Positions 24,246 through 33,460 of a stretch of 64,000 nt of DNA are shown here, in pieces. The DNA is from Gammaproteobacteria bacterium (GTDB taxonomy: Bacteria; Pseudomonadota; Gammaproteobacteria; Pseudomonadales; Pseudohongiellaceae): positions 1-64,000 of the forward strand of contig JAJFKE010000011.1 in the NCBI GenBank assembly GCA_021773355.1. The letters run 5' to 3'. Each line of letters starts with the position of its first letter. The stretch's first letter is position 1. A program made the translations under genes and the position numbers. The notes beneath the pieces are model-generated. The model was not told where the DNA came from, made no database searches, and saw only the letters and a program-made list of their open reading frames with translations.

Positions 24246-25071
24246 TTTTAAATTGAATCGCAGAATAAGTATGCGCGCCTGGTTTCCAGGAAAGTGCAGT
24301 AGCATTGGCTTGCATCATTATCACTGGCCAGACACCGTAGACGCTATTACAGAGAAATACTTCTTCGGCTTCAGCAAGATTTTCAAGTGAAACCTTCCTT
24401 CTCTTTATATCAATTCTTTGCTTAGCAAAATTACTGATTAAATAATTCAACATTATGCCGTCTACCCCACAGCATGAGAGATCGGGCGTACATAGCTGTC
24501 CGTCAACCGTCAAAATTAGATTGCTCTTACAACCCTCAACAATATGACCTTCCTGATCCATGCAAATGCCTTCGTCATAGTGCGCCGGTATTTCCTGGCT
24601 CGCTAGTACTTGATCCAATCTGTTCAAGTGCTTAATTCCAGCTAGGGTATTACTGGAGGAAAGACGGTGCTTGCACAGAAAGACATTAACACCGCCGTCT
24701 TTTTTCTTCTCCGAATCGGCGTTGTAGTCAAACAGTTGAAGAATTCGAGAGTTACCAGAGTTAGAGTCTGGTTTGTATCCTCTACCACCAATGCCTCGCG
24801 TAATCATAATCTTCAGAACATGGTCGGTCGACATGTCTACTTGCAGTAATTGCTTAATTTCCCACTGCAGTAAATCGAAGTCCACAGCGATATTCAATAG
24901 CTGACAGGAGTTTCTTAATCTTTCGAGGTGAGCCGGTAACAGCACAGGGAAATTTGAACAGAGTCTGACCGTTTCAAAGCAGCCATCACCGTATTGAAAG
25001 CCGCGATCCTGTATTGAAATTAGCTCCGCTTGTTGTCCGTTGATCCAACTCTGCAAGAGACCTTCTGACAT
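24214..25071 (-). CDS. pabC: Aminodeoxychorismate lyase
   Basis: This 285-residue PLP enzyme of fold type IV converts 4-amino-4-deoxychorismate to p-aminobenzoate for folate synthesis. DRGFQYGDGCFETVRL and the lysine-bearing AGIKHLNRLDQVLAS are diagnostic, as is EEVFLCNSVYGVWPV. It sits between fabF and mltG as in most gammaproteobacteria. The start follows fabF by 11 bases, so it is translated from the same message. Confidence 0.92.
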   Translation of the reverse strand: MSEGLLQSWINGQQAELISIQDRGFQYGDGCFETVRLCSNFPVLLPAHLERLRNSCQLLNIAVDFDLLQWEIKQLLQVDMSTDHVLKIMITRGIGGRGYKPDSNSGNSRILQLFDYNADSEKKKDGGVNVFLCKHRLSSSNTLAGIKHLNRLDQVLASQEIPAHYDEGICMDQEGHIVEGCKSNLILTVDGQLCTPDLSCCGVDGIMLNYLISNFAKQRIDIKRRKVSLENLAEAEEVFLCNSVYGVWPVIMMQANATALSWKPGAHTYSAIQFKNEIFGIHNKH

Positions 25072-25082
25072 GGGGTAGTGGC

Positions 25083-26324
25083 TTAACTTAGCCGCGAGAA
25101 TATTAGACTGCCGTTAGTCCCGCCGAACCCGAAAGAGTTGGAAAGCACTGTATTCACTGCTTTCTCACGACTCTCATTGGGCACATAGTCAAGATCACAA
25201 CCTTCATCGAGATTATCCAGATTTATGGTCGGACTAATAACCTGATCCCTTAGGGTAAGAACTGAAATAATTGCCTCCACTGCCCCAGAGGCGCCCAATA
25301 GATGGCCGATCATCGACTTGCTAGAGCTAACACACAGCTGCGTCGCATGAGCACCAAACACTGTTTTGATAGCCTGTGTCTCGGCAATATCTCCAGCTAT
25401 GGTTGAAGTGCCGTGTGCATTTACATAATCCACGTTCGCAGCATTCAGCTTCGCGCTTCGTAATGCGTTCTGCATGCATAGCGCCGCACCCGCACCACCC
25501 TCTGCCGGAGAGGTCATATGATAAGCATCGCCGCTCATGCCAAAACCAACTAATTCGGCGTAGATTTCAGCACCTCTATTTTTAGCGTGTTCATACTCTT
25601 CAAGCACCATGATTCCCGCACCATCACTGAGTACAAATCCGTCTCGGTCCCTATCCCAGGGACGACTGGCGCGCATCGGATCATCGTTTCTGGTGGACAG
25701 TGCCCTGGCGGCACAGAAGCCTCCCAGCCCAACTGGTGTAGTAGCCATCTCAGCCCCACCAGCCACCATTACATCGGCTTGATTGTTCGCAATCATATTT
25801 GCAGCCAGACCGATGTTATGTGTACCGGTTGTGCAGGCAGTGGTCACGGCAATATTCGGACCTTGCAGTCCAAACCGTATCGACAGCGTGCCTGCAATCA
25901 TATTGATGATTGAGCCGGGAACAAAGAATGGGGAAACCTTTCGCGGGCCTGATTCTTGAATTTTTAGCGTGGTGTCTTCAATACTGGCTATGCCGCCAAT
26001 ACCTGAACCAATTGCTACGCCGCCGCGCTGCGGGACCAGATTGGATTCGTCCAAGCCGGCGTCTTGCATTGCCTGCACACCGGCAGCGATGCCGTAATGC
26101 ATAAAAATATCCATACGCCTGGCTTCTTTGCCGGACATATAGTCGTTACAGTCAAAGTTTTTGACTGTGCCGCCAATTTGAGTACTGAAGTCGGAAGTAT
26201 CAAAAAGCTCAATCCTGTTAATGCCAGATTGACCATTTTTGATAGCGTTCCAGGCCGTATCGACATCATTCCCTACAGGGGTGATAAGACCGAGTCCGGT
26301 AACTACTACCCTTCTGCTGCTCAA
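25083..26324 (-). CDS. fabF: 3-oxoacyl-ACP synthase II
   Basis: This 413-residue condensing enzyme elongates acyl-ACP with malonyl-ACP. The catalytic triad is complete: Cys164 ([10 protein letters not shown]), His304 ([11 protein letters not shown]) and His341 ([13 protein letters not shown]), with Lys336 nearby. It is homodimeric and cytoplasmic. It follows acpP by about 98 bases in the fab cluster. The C-terminal [13 protein letters not shown] glycine loop is intact. FabF also influences temperature-dependent unsaturated fatty acid content in relatives. Confidence 0.96.
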   Translation of the reverse strand: MSSRRVVVTGLGLITPVGNDVDTAWNAIKNGQSGINRIELFDTSDFSTQIGGTVKNFDCNDYMSGKEARRMDIFMHYGIAAGVQAMQDAGLDESNLVPQRGGVAIGSGIGGIASIEDTTLKIQESGPRKVSPFFVPGSIINMIAGTLSIRFGLQGPNIAVTTACTTGTHNIGLAANMIANNQADVMVAGGAEMATTPVGLGGFCAARALSTRNDDPMRASRPWDRDRDGFVLSDGAGIMVLEEYEHAKNRGAEIYAELVGFGMSGDAYHMTSPAEGGAGAALCMQNALRSAKLNAANVDYVNAHGTSTIAGDIAETQAIKTVFGAHATQLCVSSSKSMIGHLLGASGAVEAIISVLTLRDQVISPTINLDNLDEGCDLDYVPNESREKAVNTVLSNSFGFGGTNGSLIFSRLS

Positions 26325-26422
26325 TGCCCTGCTCTCCTGACTAAAAATACTTATCGCCAGATAAACAAAAGCTACTCAAGAATAAACCAGAGTAGCTCAG
26401 TTAATTAGTATTGTTCAGTTTT

Positions 26423-26656
26423 TTACAGGTGTGAGTTGATATAGTCACAGGCCAATTGAACAGTTGTAATTTTTTCAGCTTCTTCATCAGGAATTTCGGT
26501 TTCGAATTCTTCTTCTAAAGCCATTACCAATTCCACGGTATCTAAAGAATCAGCGCCTAAATCTTCTACAAATGAAGCAGAAGGTTTTACTTCGTCTTCC
26601 TTTACGCCAAGCTGTTCGCAGACTATTTTCTTAACGCGCTCTTCAATGCTACTCAT
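26423..26656 (-). CDS. acpP: Acyl carrier protein
   Basis: A 77-residue acidic four-helix protein. Ser37 in [16 protein letters not shown] is the attachment site for 4'-phosphopantetheine. It carries the growing fatty acyl chain for FabD, FabF and FabG encoded next to it. A 256-base gap separates it from fabG, longer than the other gaps in this cluster, and holds an inverted repeat, which suggests an extra promoter for this very abundant protein. Confidence 0.97.
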   Translation of the reverse strand: MSSIEERVKKIVCEQLGVKEDEVKPSASFVEDLGADSLDTVELVMALEEEFETEIPDEEAEKITTVQLACDYINSHL

Positions 26657-26743
26657 ATCTTTTATTAGCTCCTAATACTGTATTCTTGCGGTGTTGCCAG
26701 TGGCCTATCTATCAGCCCTGCTATCGGTCGTTCAGATAAATCG

Positions 26744-26765
26744 TAATCGATCTATTTATCGATTA
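26744..26765. promoter_or_regulatory. 8-6-8 inverted repeat upstream of acpP
   Basis: TAATCGAT (26744-26751) and ATCGATTA (26758-26765) flank six bases, in the 256-base fabG-acpP gap, about 90-110 bases before the acpP start. The size and symmetry fit a dimeric repressor site. It does not resemble the known FadR or FabR operators. Confidence 0.45.
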
Positions 26766-26912
26766 TGTTCTCTTCGCGGGCCTCGCAGATACCCAGCGAA
26801 TATTTCAGGACGCAAGTTTACCTCTATTTCAATGCGATGTAATGTTTAAATTCAAAAATTAGCTGCCTGCCACAAACTGCGATAAAACTCAATTACTTAG
26901 GCTAAAACAAGG

Positions 26913-27656
26913 CTATCCCATATACATGCCACCATTGACATGCAGGGTCTCGCCGGTTATATAGGCACCGCTGTCTGAAGCCAGGAATCCAACCACGGCC
27001 GCAATCTCCTCTGGCTGCCCCAGTCGCCCCAGAGGTATTGATGAGAGGAGAATCTCTGCCTGTTTCTCCGGCAGGTCTTTGGTCATATCAGTGGCTATAA
27101 AACCAGGTGCGACGGCATTTACCGTTATCCCTCTGGATCCCATTTCCTTTGCCAAGGCACGACTGAAGCCTTCAATGCCAGCCTTTGACGCGGCATAGTT
27201 AGATTGCCCTGCGTTTCCGCTGGAACCTACCACTGAGCTGATATTTATAATTCTACCCCAACGAGCCTTGATCATACCTTTTACGCAGGCTTTGCAAAGT
27301 CTATACATGGAGCTTAAGTTGGTATCGATCACGTCTGCCCATTCGTCCGCTTTCATGCGCATCAGTAAATTGTCTCTGGTAATACCGGCGTTATTAACAA
27401 GTACTGCGGGTAATCCGTACTTCTCGTCAATCGCGCTCAATAAGGCTGCGACTGACTCGTCTTTGGAAACATCTACACACATGCCTTCACCAGTAAGCGA
27501 TTGATCGCTTAAATAGGCGCTGATACTTGCGGCACCCGATTCTGTGGTGGCAGTGCCAATTACCTGGAATCCTCGCTTGCCCAAATCTATTGCGATGGCG
27601 CGCCCTATTCCTCGACTTGCCCCTGTAACCAGAGCAACCGCAGCTGAATCATTCAT
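26913..27656 (-). CDS. fabG: 3-oxoacyl-ACP reductase
   Basis: This 247-residue SDR enzyme reduces 3-oxoacyl-ACP with NADPH. The dinucleotide motif TGASRGIG is at 11-18, NNAG at 88-91, and the catalytic set is Ser141, Tyr154 and Lys158 (ISSVVGSSGNAGQSNYAASK). It is normal in length. It lies between fabD and acpP, as in most proteobacteria, and ends in the family-typical LHVNGGMYM. Confidence 0.96.
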   Translation of the reverse strand: MNDSAAVALVTGASRGIGRAIAIDLGKRGFQVIGTATTESGAASISAYLSDQSLTGEGMCVDVSKDESVAALLSAIDEKYGLPAVLVNNAGITRDNLLMRMKADEWADVIDTNLSSMYRLCKACVKGMIKARWGRIINISSVVGSSGNAGQSNYAASKAGIEGFSRALAKEMGSRGITVNAVAPGFIATDMTKDLPEKQAEILLSSIPLGRLGQPEEIAAVVGFLASDSGAYITGETLHVNGGMYMG

Positions 27657-27708
27657 TTCTTTCTCCCTTATGATCGAATTTCGAACGTCATAGCAGTGAA
27701 TTCGGTCA

Positions 27709-28647
27709 TTAAGCTGTTAGTTCAGCAATGGCACTTTCCAGGCTTTGAGTGTCATCGCTACCAAAGCAGATCAATTCAGGTTGTATGCGCTTGATCAATC
27801 CACAGAGAACTTTACCTGGGCCGCATTCAATAATCTTGTTCACTCCTGCTTTATGCATTAGCTGCACAGAATCCACCCACAGTACAGGAGCATATAACTG
27901 CTTTATTAAGTTCTCCTTTATCTGTTCAGGATCTGCATTGATCTCAGCACTGGAATTTTGCACCACGGGGATCGAGGCCGGGTTAAATTGTACTTTATCT
28001 AATTCTGCGGCCAGAAGTTCAGCAGCGGGCCTCATTAACTCGCAATGTGAAGGTACACTCACGTTAAGGGGCAATGCGCGTTTTGCGCCCGCCTCCTTAC
28101 ACAATACCATTGCCCTTTCTACAGCATTTAAATCGCCGGCAATGACGGTTTGCCCGGGCGAATTGAAATTCGCTGCAGATACTACTTGTCCTTGAGACGC
28201 TTGTTGGCACAGCTCGTGAATTTTGTAATTGTCCAAACCTACTATGGCTGCCATCTTGCCACTGCCGACGCTAATTGCAGATTGCATAAATAAGCCGCGC
28301 TGATGCACTAATTTTATAGCATCCTCGAACGCGAGAACCCCAGCACACACCAAGGCCGAGTATTCGCCCAGGCTATGTCCGGCTAAGATCGCAGGCTTTG
28401 CAGCCTGTGTGGCAGTCCAGATTCGCCATATGGCGACGGAAGACGCCAGCAGTGCTGGCTGTGTTATTTCAGTCTGGTCCAGTTTATTGTCCTGGTCAAG
28501 CTGAGTGATTCCCCATAAATCCATGTCCAGCGTGGATGATGCCTCAGCGAAAGTCTGCTCAACCACCGGAAAAATGGAAGCTAATTCCGCCAGCATGCCT
28601 AGCTTTTGGGAACCCTGTCCTGGGAAAACAAATCCATATTTTTGCAT
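27709..28647 (-). CDS. fabD: Malonyl-CoA:ACP transacylase
   Basis: It loads malonyl groups onto ACP. The frame is open to 28743, but that would overlap plsX. Met at 28647 gives MQKYGFVFPGQGSQKLGMLA, the standard N-terminus, and places nucleophile Ser92 in AGHSLGEYSA exactly where E. coli FabD has it. The catalytic His lies in VPSHCELM. About 312 residues. fabD directly follows plsX here; no fabH lies between them, as in Pseudomonas. Confidence 0.95.
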   Translation of the reverse strand: MQKYGFVFPGQGSQKLGMLAELASIFPVVEQTFAEASSTLDMDLWGITQLDQDNKLDQTEITQPALLASSVAIWRIWTATQAAKPAILAGHSLGEYSALVCAGVLAFEDAIKLVHQRGLFMQSAISVGSGKMAAIVGLDNYKIHELCQQASQGQVVSAANFNSPGQTVIAGDLNAVERAMVLCKEAGAKRALPLNVSVPSHCELMRPAAELLAAELDKVQFNPASIPVVQNSSAEINADPEQIKENLIKQLYAPVLWVDSVQLMHKAGVNKIIECGPGKVLCGLIKRIQPELICFGSDDTQSLESAIAELTA

Positions 28648-28729
28648 GTTGTTGTCTAACCTCTGCGGCCTGGGCCTGATATTGCTCTCGATGTGCCTGA
28701 GCCAAACAAAAAGTAACCGGCTCGCCCAC

Positions 28730-29740
28730 TTAACTTGCTTCAATGATGGCAGCTACTTTTTTCCTGATCAATTGAGGAACGGAGTTTTCTGCCTCTCTAA
28801 TAGCCTGGGTTATTGCGTAAGCAAAACCCTCGGCCGTAGCATTGCCATGACTCTTAACGATACTTCCCTGTAAACCAAGTAAACTGGCACCATTAAAGCG
28901 ATGGGGATTAATTTGCTCAGTCAAGCCATGAACCAGCTCTGCCACATCCTTGTTTTTACTGCTGTCAGCGAGTAACTTTGAAGAAAGCAGTTTCTTGACT
29001 ATATTGGCAACTCCGGCGCTGGTCTTGATTGTCACATTGCCCACAAAACCATCACAAACCACAACATCTGCTGAACTCTCAAATAATTCGTTGGCCTCTA
29101 TAAAACCAACATACTCGAATGCCGGGCAGCGACTCATCAAGGTGCCAGCTTCTCTTATCTCATCTGTGCCCTTGAATTGTTCCGATCCAATATTGAGCAG
29201 GCCGACCCTGGCCACCTTCCCCTCCAGAGATTCAACCAACACCGAACCCATTACAGCGAATTCAAACAATTGTTGGGCATCACATTCGGGATTAGCCCCT
29301 ACGTCCAATAGATAGCAGGGTTTTGAACTACCCGGGATGCGGGCGACAATAGCCGGTTTCTGTATGCCGCTGATCGTTTTCAACAGGTGTCGGCCTATCA
29401 TGAGCAATGCGCCGGTGTTACCGGCGCTTACCATGGCATCAACTTCTTCCATTCTTAACAATTCGACGGCCTTGTACATGGAAGAGTGTTTGGCATTGCG
29501 CAGAACGTTGCCTGGCTTTTCCTCATCCCCGATAACTTCCAGGGTATGTTCAATGCGTATACGATGGGCAAGTGAAGCTGGGATCGAGGCCAGGTAGGGC
29601 TCAATCTGACTTTCATCACCAACTAGATAAACTGAAAGGTCGGAATTTAATTCCAAGGCATGCAGGCAAGCAGGTAAAGTCACCTGTACTCCCCCTTCAC
29701 CACCCATAACATCAATTGCTATGCGTTTAGTCGAACTCAA
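28730..29740 (-). CDS. plsX: Phosphate acyltransferase PlsX
   Basis: This 336-residue peripheral membrane enzyme makes acyl-phosphate from acyl-ACP, the first step of phosphatidic acid synthesis with PlsY. IAIDVMGGEGG at the N-terminus, SAGNTGALL, LLDVGANPECD, VVCDGFVGNVTIKTSAG and HGNATAEGFAYAI are family motifs. It follows rpmF by 11 bases in the conserved rpmF-plsX order, linking ribosome and membrane lipid synthesis. Confidence 0.95.
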   Translation of the reverse strand: MSSTKRIAIDVMGGEGGVQVTLPACLHALELNSDLSVYLVGDESQIEPYLASIPASLAHRIRIEHTLEVIGDEEKPGNVLRNAKHSSMYKAVELLRMEEVDAMVSAGNTGALLMIGRHLLKTISGIQKPAIVARIPGSSKPCYLLDVGANPECDAQQLFEFAVMGSVLVESLEGKVARVGLLNIGSEQFKGTDEIREAGTLMSRCPAFEYVGFIEANELFESSADVVVCDGFVGNVTIKTSAGVANIVKKLLSSKLLADSSKNKDVAELVHGLTEQINPHRFNGASLLGLQGSIVKSHGNATAEGFAYAITQAIREAENSVPQLIRKKVAAIIEAS

Positions 29741-29751
29741 GACGAACTATC

Positions 29752-29931
29752 CTAGTCTTCGCCGAGGTCCAATACTTTCTTGCCTTTGTAGAAGCCATCT
29801 GCCGTAACATGGTGGCGTCGGTGAACCTCACCGGTAGTCTTGTCAATGGACAGTGTTGGTCCAGTGAGGGAGTCATGAGTTCGTCGCTTGTCACGCCGTG
29901 AACGGGTGACCTTGCTCTTTTGAACTGCCAT
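29752..29931 (-). CDS. rpmF: 50S ribosomal protein L32
   Basis: A 59-codon gene read directly from the minus strand. It starts [19 protein letters not shown] and ends [10 protein letters not shown] before TAG at 29752-29754. The basic N-terminus and VHRRHHV region identify L32. It has no zinc cysteines, matching the zinc-independent form found in many gammaproteobacteria. A ribosome site AGGAGAT precedes the ATG. It sits between yceD and plsX, its usual location. Confidence 0.95.
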   Translation of the reverse strand: MAVQKSKVTRSRRDKRRTHDSLTGPTLSIDKTTGEVHRRHHVTADGFYKGKKVLDLGED

Positions 29932-29968
29932 TTTTCAATCTCCTAATACAAATTCTTTAATTTCATTT

Positions 29969-30511
29969 TCAATCAGTTGCGTCACTTTCTTTAAGTGACA
30001 TAAGCACTGAGAAAGGGCTTTCAGCTGAAGCTGACTTAGCTTCCTCGTTGCCTTTCGACTCGCCGGAAACATAATTCTTTCTGTTAATGCATTCTCCACC
30101 ATCATGATAACTGACCAGAGGCATACAGAGGATCAATTGTTCTTCCACAAGTTCAGCCAAATTTAACTTGTGATCCTGACAAATCCACGGATCTAATTCG
30201 GATTCTAGCTGCTTGGCCGCATCCTCGTCTTTTACCACTGCCAGCCTTATGTCGTCCGCTAACTGTATAGCTAGAGGTTCTAGACAACGCTGGCAGATAA
30301 CATTGACTTCAGCCTGCAATCGACCTGATATAAGTCCTTGCCTGGCATCATTGAGGCGAAATTTTAGGTCTATTGTTACTGAGCCCTTTTCATCTGCCAG
30401 ACAATTAATAAAGCGCGGCAATCTCTCCAAGCTTAGTTGCCCGCGGATATCCCCTTGCTGCAAGAAGATTTTACGGGTGTCAACATAGGCTGGAATAACG
30501 CTCTCTAACAT
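29969..30511 (-). CDS. yceD: YceD family protein (DUF177, 23S rRNA accumulation)
   Basis: This 180-residue protein is linked in E. coli to 23S rRNA accumulation. VICQRCLEPLAIQL contains the conserved Cys pair, and ECINRKNY lies further on, typical of the family. It is encoded directly upstream of rpmF, its conserved partner, with 37 bases between. It is cytoplasmic. The molecular activity in this organism is inferred from the family. Confidence 0.9.
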   Translation of the reverse strand: MLESVIPAYVDTRKIFLQQGDIRGQLSLERLPRFINCLADEKGSVTIDLKFRLNDARQGLISGRLQAEVNVICQRCLEPLAIQLADDIRLAVVKDEDAAKQLESELDPWICQDHKLNLAELVEEQLILCMPLVSYHDGGECINRKNYVSGESKGNEEAKSASAESPFSVLMSLKESDATD

Positions 30512-30602
30512 CAGGCGCGCATAATAGGCGGATGTCCGCCTTCTGTCAAAGATTTATAAAATAGTCCGGACATCAAGAAATCCTCTCAAGATACTGTATT
30601 TA

Positions 30603-31541
30603 TTAATATTTATCCAATAACTGCAGCAAAGATTCAAGATGATTATCCAGTGGCGCCTGCACTTTTACCGGTGCCGGCTGCTGCGGTAGGCTGAATTCAA
30701 TTTTCCAGGCATGCAGACACAGACTTTTTACGCTATCGAGCACAGCGTTAGTGGCCTTAAAAGTGTACTTATCGTCCCCCACTATGCCATGCCCCGCATG
30801 TTGGCAGTGGACTCTTATCTGATGGGTGCGACCGGTCTCTGGCATGGCTTCTATCAGGCTGGCACCGCGATAATGTTGTTTTAGGGCAAATCGTGTACTA
30901 GAGGGTTTGCCGGCCTCTGAGACCCGTACAATTCGTTCATTATCGCCCACCGCTTGCTTTAGCAGGGCTGCATCTATGTGATCCAGGGACGCGGGCCACA
31001 CACCATGGACTAGAGCTAAATAGTTCTTCTTCACATTTTTGACTTTAAGTTCTTGCTGTATGTGCTTTAAAAAAATAGAGTTTTTAGATACCACTAGACA
31101 GCCTGATGTACCCCTATCCAGCCTGTGGGCCAATTCCAGGTCAGACCATTCCGCTCTGCATTGACGCAGAGCTTCGATCAGGCCCAGGCGGATGCTGGTC
31201 CCTCCATGTACGGCAAGTCCCGCAGGTTTATTTATCACCAGAAGCTGGTCGTTTTCGAACAAAATACTTTCTAGGAGAAAGTCCTTGAGCGCGGGACTGG
31301 GTTTGCCTGGCTTCGTACTGCTGTTGCCAGTATAGGGTGGTATTCGAATCTCATCGCCCATGTCCAGCTTACGCTCTGGTTTGCAGCGTTTCTTATTAAC
31401 TCTGACCTCGCCTCGACGTATCAGCCTATAGATACGTGTCCTGGGAACGCCTTTAAGGTGGCGTATAAGAAAATTGTCGAGTCGTTGACCAATATGGGCC
31501 TTCTCAACTCTAACGAGCTGTACTCCTTCGCTGACACTCAT
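30603..31541 (-). CDS. rluC: 23S rRNA pseudouridine synthase RluC
   Basis: The 312 residues comprise an N-terminal S4 RNA-binding domain (about 18-75, TRIYRLIRRGEVRVNKKRCK) and an RluA-type catalytic domain with Asp142 in HRLDRGTSG. It modifies U955, U2504 and U2580 of 23S rRNA in E. coli. It lies just upstream of yceD on the same strand. The maf/yceF and sppA genes often found between rluC and yceD are absent. It is divergent from argS. Confidence 0.92.
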   Translation of the reverse strand: MSVSEGVQLVRVEKAHIGQRLDNFLIRHLKGVPRTRIYRLIRRGEVRVNKKRCKPERKLDMGDEIRIPPYTGNSSTKPGKPSPALKDFLLESILFENDQLLVINKPAGLAVHGGTSIRLGLIEALRQCRAEWSDLELAHRLDRGTSGCLVVSKNSIFLKHIQQELKVKNVKKNYLALVHGVWPASLDHIDAALLKQAVGDNERIVRVSEAGKPSSTRFALKQHYRGASLIEAMPETGRTHQIRVHCQHAGHGIVGDDKYTFKATNAVLDSVKSLCLHAWKIEFSLPQQPAPVKVQAPLDNHLESLLQLLDKY

Positions 31542-31647
31542 ATTGCTTACTCATAGCCTTAGTCTGGCTCAGACGGGGACAAATTTTAGGAATCCGCTAT
31601 TTTACATCAATCTGCGGTCTACATAATGGTGTACAATCCTCTCCTTT

Positions 31648-33405
31648 TTGCGCATGTCGAATTCGATGGATACCCTTAAACAAACTCTTAATCAATTCGT
31701 TGGCGAAGGTCTCGCCGAAGTCTCCGGCATTGTCCAGTGCAATGCTAATGTAATCACCAGCTCAAGACCTGAGTTCGGCGACTATCAAGCTAACGGCGTG
31801 ATGTCGATTGCTAAAAAAATCGGGGACAATCCGCGGCAACTCGCCAGCGCGGTAGTGGAAAATCTGAGCTCGAGGACAAACAAGCTAATTGACAAGTTAG
31901 AGGTAGCCGGGCCAGGTTTTATAAATATTCACCTGGCGGATTCCGCACTGATGAATAGAGCTGACCATATTCAACAGAATATTAGGCAGTTAATTCCTCT
32001 TGCCACCGTTCCTGAAAAAATCGTAGTTGACTATTCCTCTCCTAACTTGGCCAAAGAGATGCACGTTGGCCACCTGCGAGGCACTATTATAGGGGATTGT
32101 CTTGCCAGGGTGCTGGAGCGTCAGGGTCATCACATCATCAGGCAGAATCATGTGGGAGATTGGGGTACGCAGTTTGGAATGTTGATCTCCTACATGAAAG
32201 AAATCTCCAGCGATGCAGCTGACCTTCCCAGGCAGCTAGCTGATCTGGAATCTTTTTACCGTGCTGCAAAAGAACGTTTCGATGCTGACCCGGCTTTTGC
32301 TGACAGGGCAAGATCCAGTGTGGTGAAGTTGCAGAGTGGCGATGCCGAATATTTGGCGGTGTGGCAGCAATTTATCGATGAGTCTTTGAAACACTGTCAG
32401 GCCGTCTACAACAAACTCAACGTTACTCTCTCCAGGAAAGACCTTAAAGCCGAGAGTTTCTATAACGATGAGTTAGAAGGCGTGGTGAAGAAGCTGCAAG
32501 CAGCGTCTTTACTATCAGTGTCTGACGGGGCTCGCTGTGTTTTCCTGCCCGAGTTTGCCGGCAAGGATGGCGATCCTCTGCCAGTCATCATACAAAAATC
32601 TGATGGCGGTTACCTTTACGCCACGACTGATCTAGCCGCTGTGCAATATCGTTCCTTTGAATTAAACGCAGAGCGTTCACTTTACGTAGTTGATGCGCGG
32701 CAGTCTCTACATTTTCAGCAGGTCTTCGCCGTAGCTCAGGCTGCTGGATTTGCATCAGATAAAATCAAGCTGGAACATGTGGCTTATGGAACCATGATGG
32801 GAACCGACGGCCGTCCCTTCAAGACCCGCTCAGGTGACACCATCAAGCTGGTAGACTTGCTCGATGAAGCTGTTAGGCGGGCACAGGAATTGGTAGCCGA
32901 TAAGAATCCGCACCTTGATGTAGAAAGCTGTACTGCGATTGCGCAGAAAGTAGGCATTGCCGCCGTCAAATATGCGGACTTATCGAAGAATAGAACGAGT
33001 GATTATATATTCGATTGGGCCAGTATGCTTTCTTTCGAAGGCAATACCGCGCCCTACCTAATGTATGCCTATGCAAGAATTCGCAGTATTTTACGCAGGC
33101 AAGAAGTGGTCCTTAATGATTACAAGATTACTTCGCTTTCCGAACAGGCCGAAAGAAGTTTATTGCTCAAAATTCTTCAACTATCAGAGATCGTTGATAT
33201 GGTGGCCAAGGATTGCTATCCGAACCTACTCTGCAACTATCTCTATGAACTGGCCGGATTGTTCATGCGCTTCTATGAATCCTGCCCTATTCTAAAAGCC
33301 AATACCGAGTTGAGAAACTCCCGGCTATCTTTGTCCGCTCTAACGGCTGAAACACTACAACAGGGCCTGGACCTGCTAGGCATACAAACACTCGAACAGA
33401 TGTAG
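31648..33405 (+). CDS. argS: Arginyl-tRNA synthetase
   Basis: This class I synthetase charges tRNA-Arg. The ATP motif HVGH lies at 139-142 (EMHVGHLRGTIIGD). FKTRSGDTIKLVDLLDEA takes the place of the KMSKS loop, as is normal for ArgS. It has an N-terminal Add-1 tRNA-binding domain and a C-terminal DALR anticodon domain (about 465-585). The longest frame begins at TTG 31648; ATG at 31654 or 31666 is as likely. The full length is 585 residues. Confidence 0.95.
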   Translation: MRMSNSMDTLKQTLNQFVGEGLAEVSGIVQCNANVITSSRPEFGDYQANGVMSIAKKIGDNPRQLASAVVENLSSRTNKLIDKLEVAGPGFINIHLADSALMNRADHIQQNIRQLIPLATVPEKIVVDYSSPNLAKEMHVGHLRGTIIGDCLARVLERQGHHIIRQNHVGDWGTQFGMLISYMKEISSDAADLPRQLADLESFYRAAKERFDADPAFADRARSSVVKLQSGDAEYLAVWQQFIDESLKHCQAVYNKLNVTLSRKDLKAESFYNDELEGVVKKLQAASLLSVSDGARCVFLPEFAGKDGDPLPVIIQKSDGGYLYATTDLAAVQYRSFELNAERSLYVVDARQSLHFQQVFAVAQAAGFASDKIKLEHVAYGTMMGTDGRPFKTRSGDTIKLVDLLDEAVRRAQELVADKNPHLDVESCTAIAQKVGIAAVKYADLSKNRTSDYIFDWASMLSFEGNTAPYLMYAYARIRSILRRQEVVLNDYKITSLSEQAERSLLLKILQLSEIVDMVAKDCYPNLLCNYLYELAGLFMRFYESCPILKANTELRNSRLSLSALTAETLQQGLDLLGIQTLEQM

Positions 33406-33423
33406 CACGTAGGTAGAAAGAAA

Positions 33424-33449
33424 CCACAGTAGCGGTGAGGCCGCTGTGG
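33424..33449. terminator. Shared argS/htpG hairpin terminator
   Basis: CCACAG (33424-33429) pairs with CTGTGG (33444-33449), with further GC pairing inside. On the minus strand it is followed by TTTCTTTC, on the plus strand by a five-T run after eight bases. It lies between two convergent genes and probably serves both imperfectly. Confidence 0.6.
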
Positions 33450-33460
33450 CTTCTACATTT

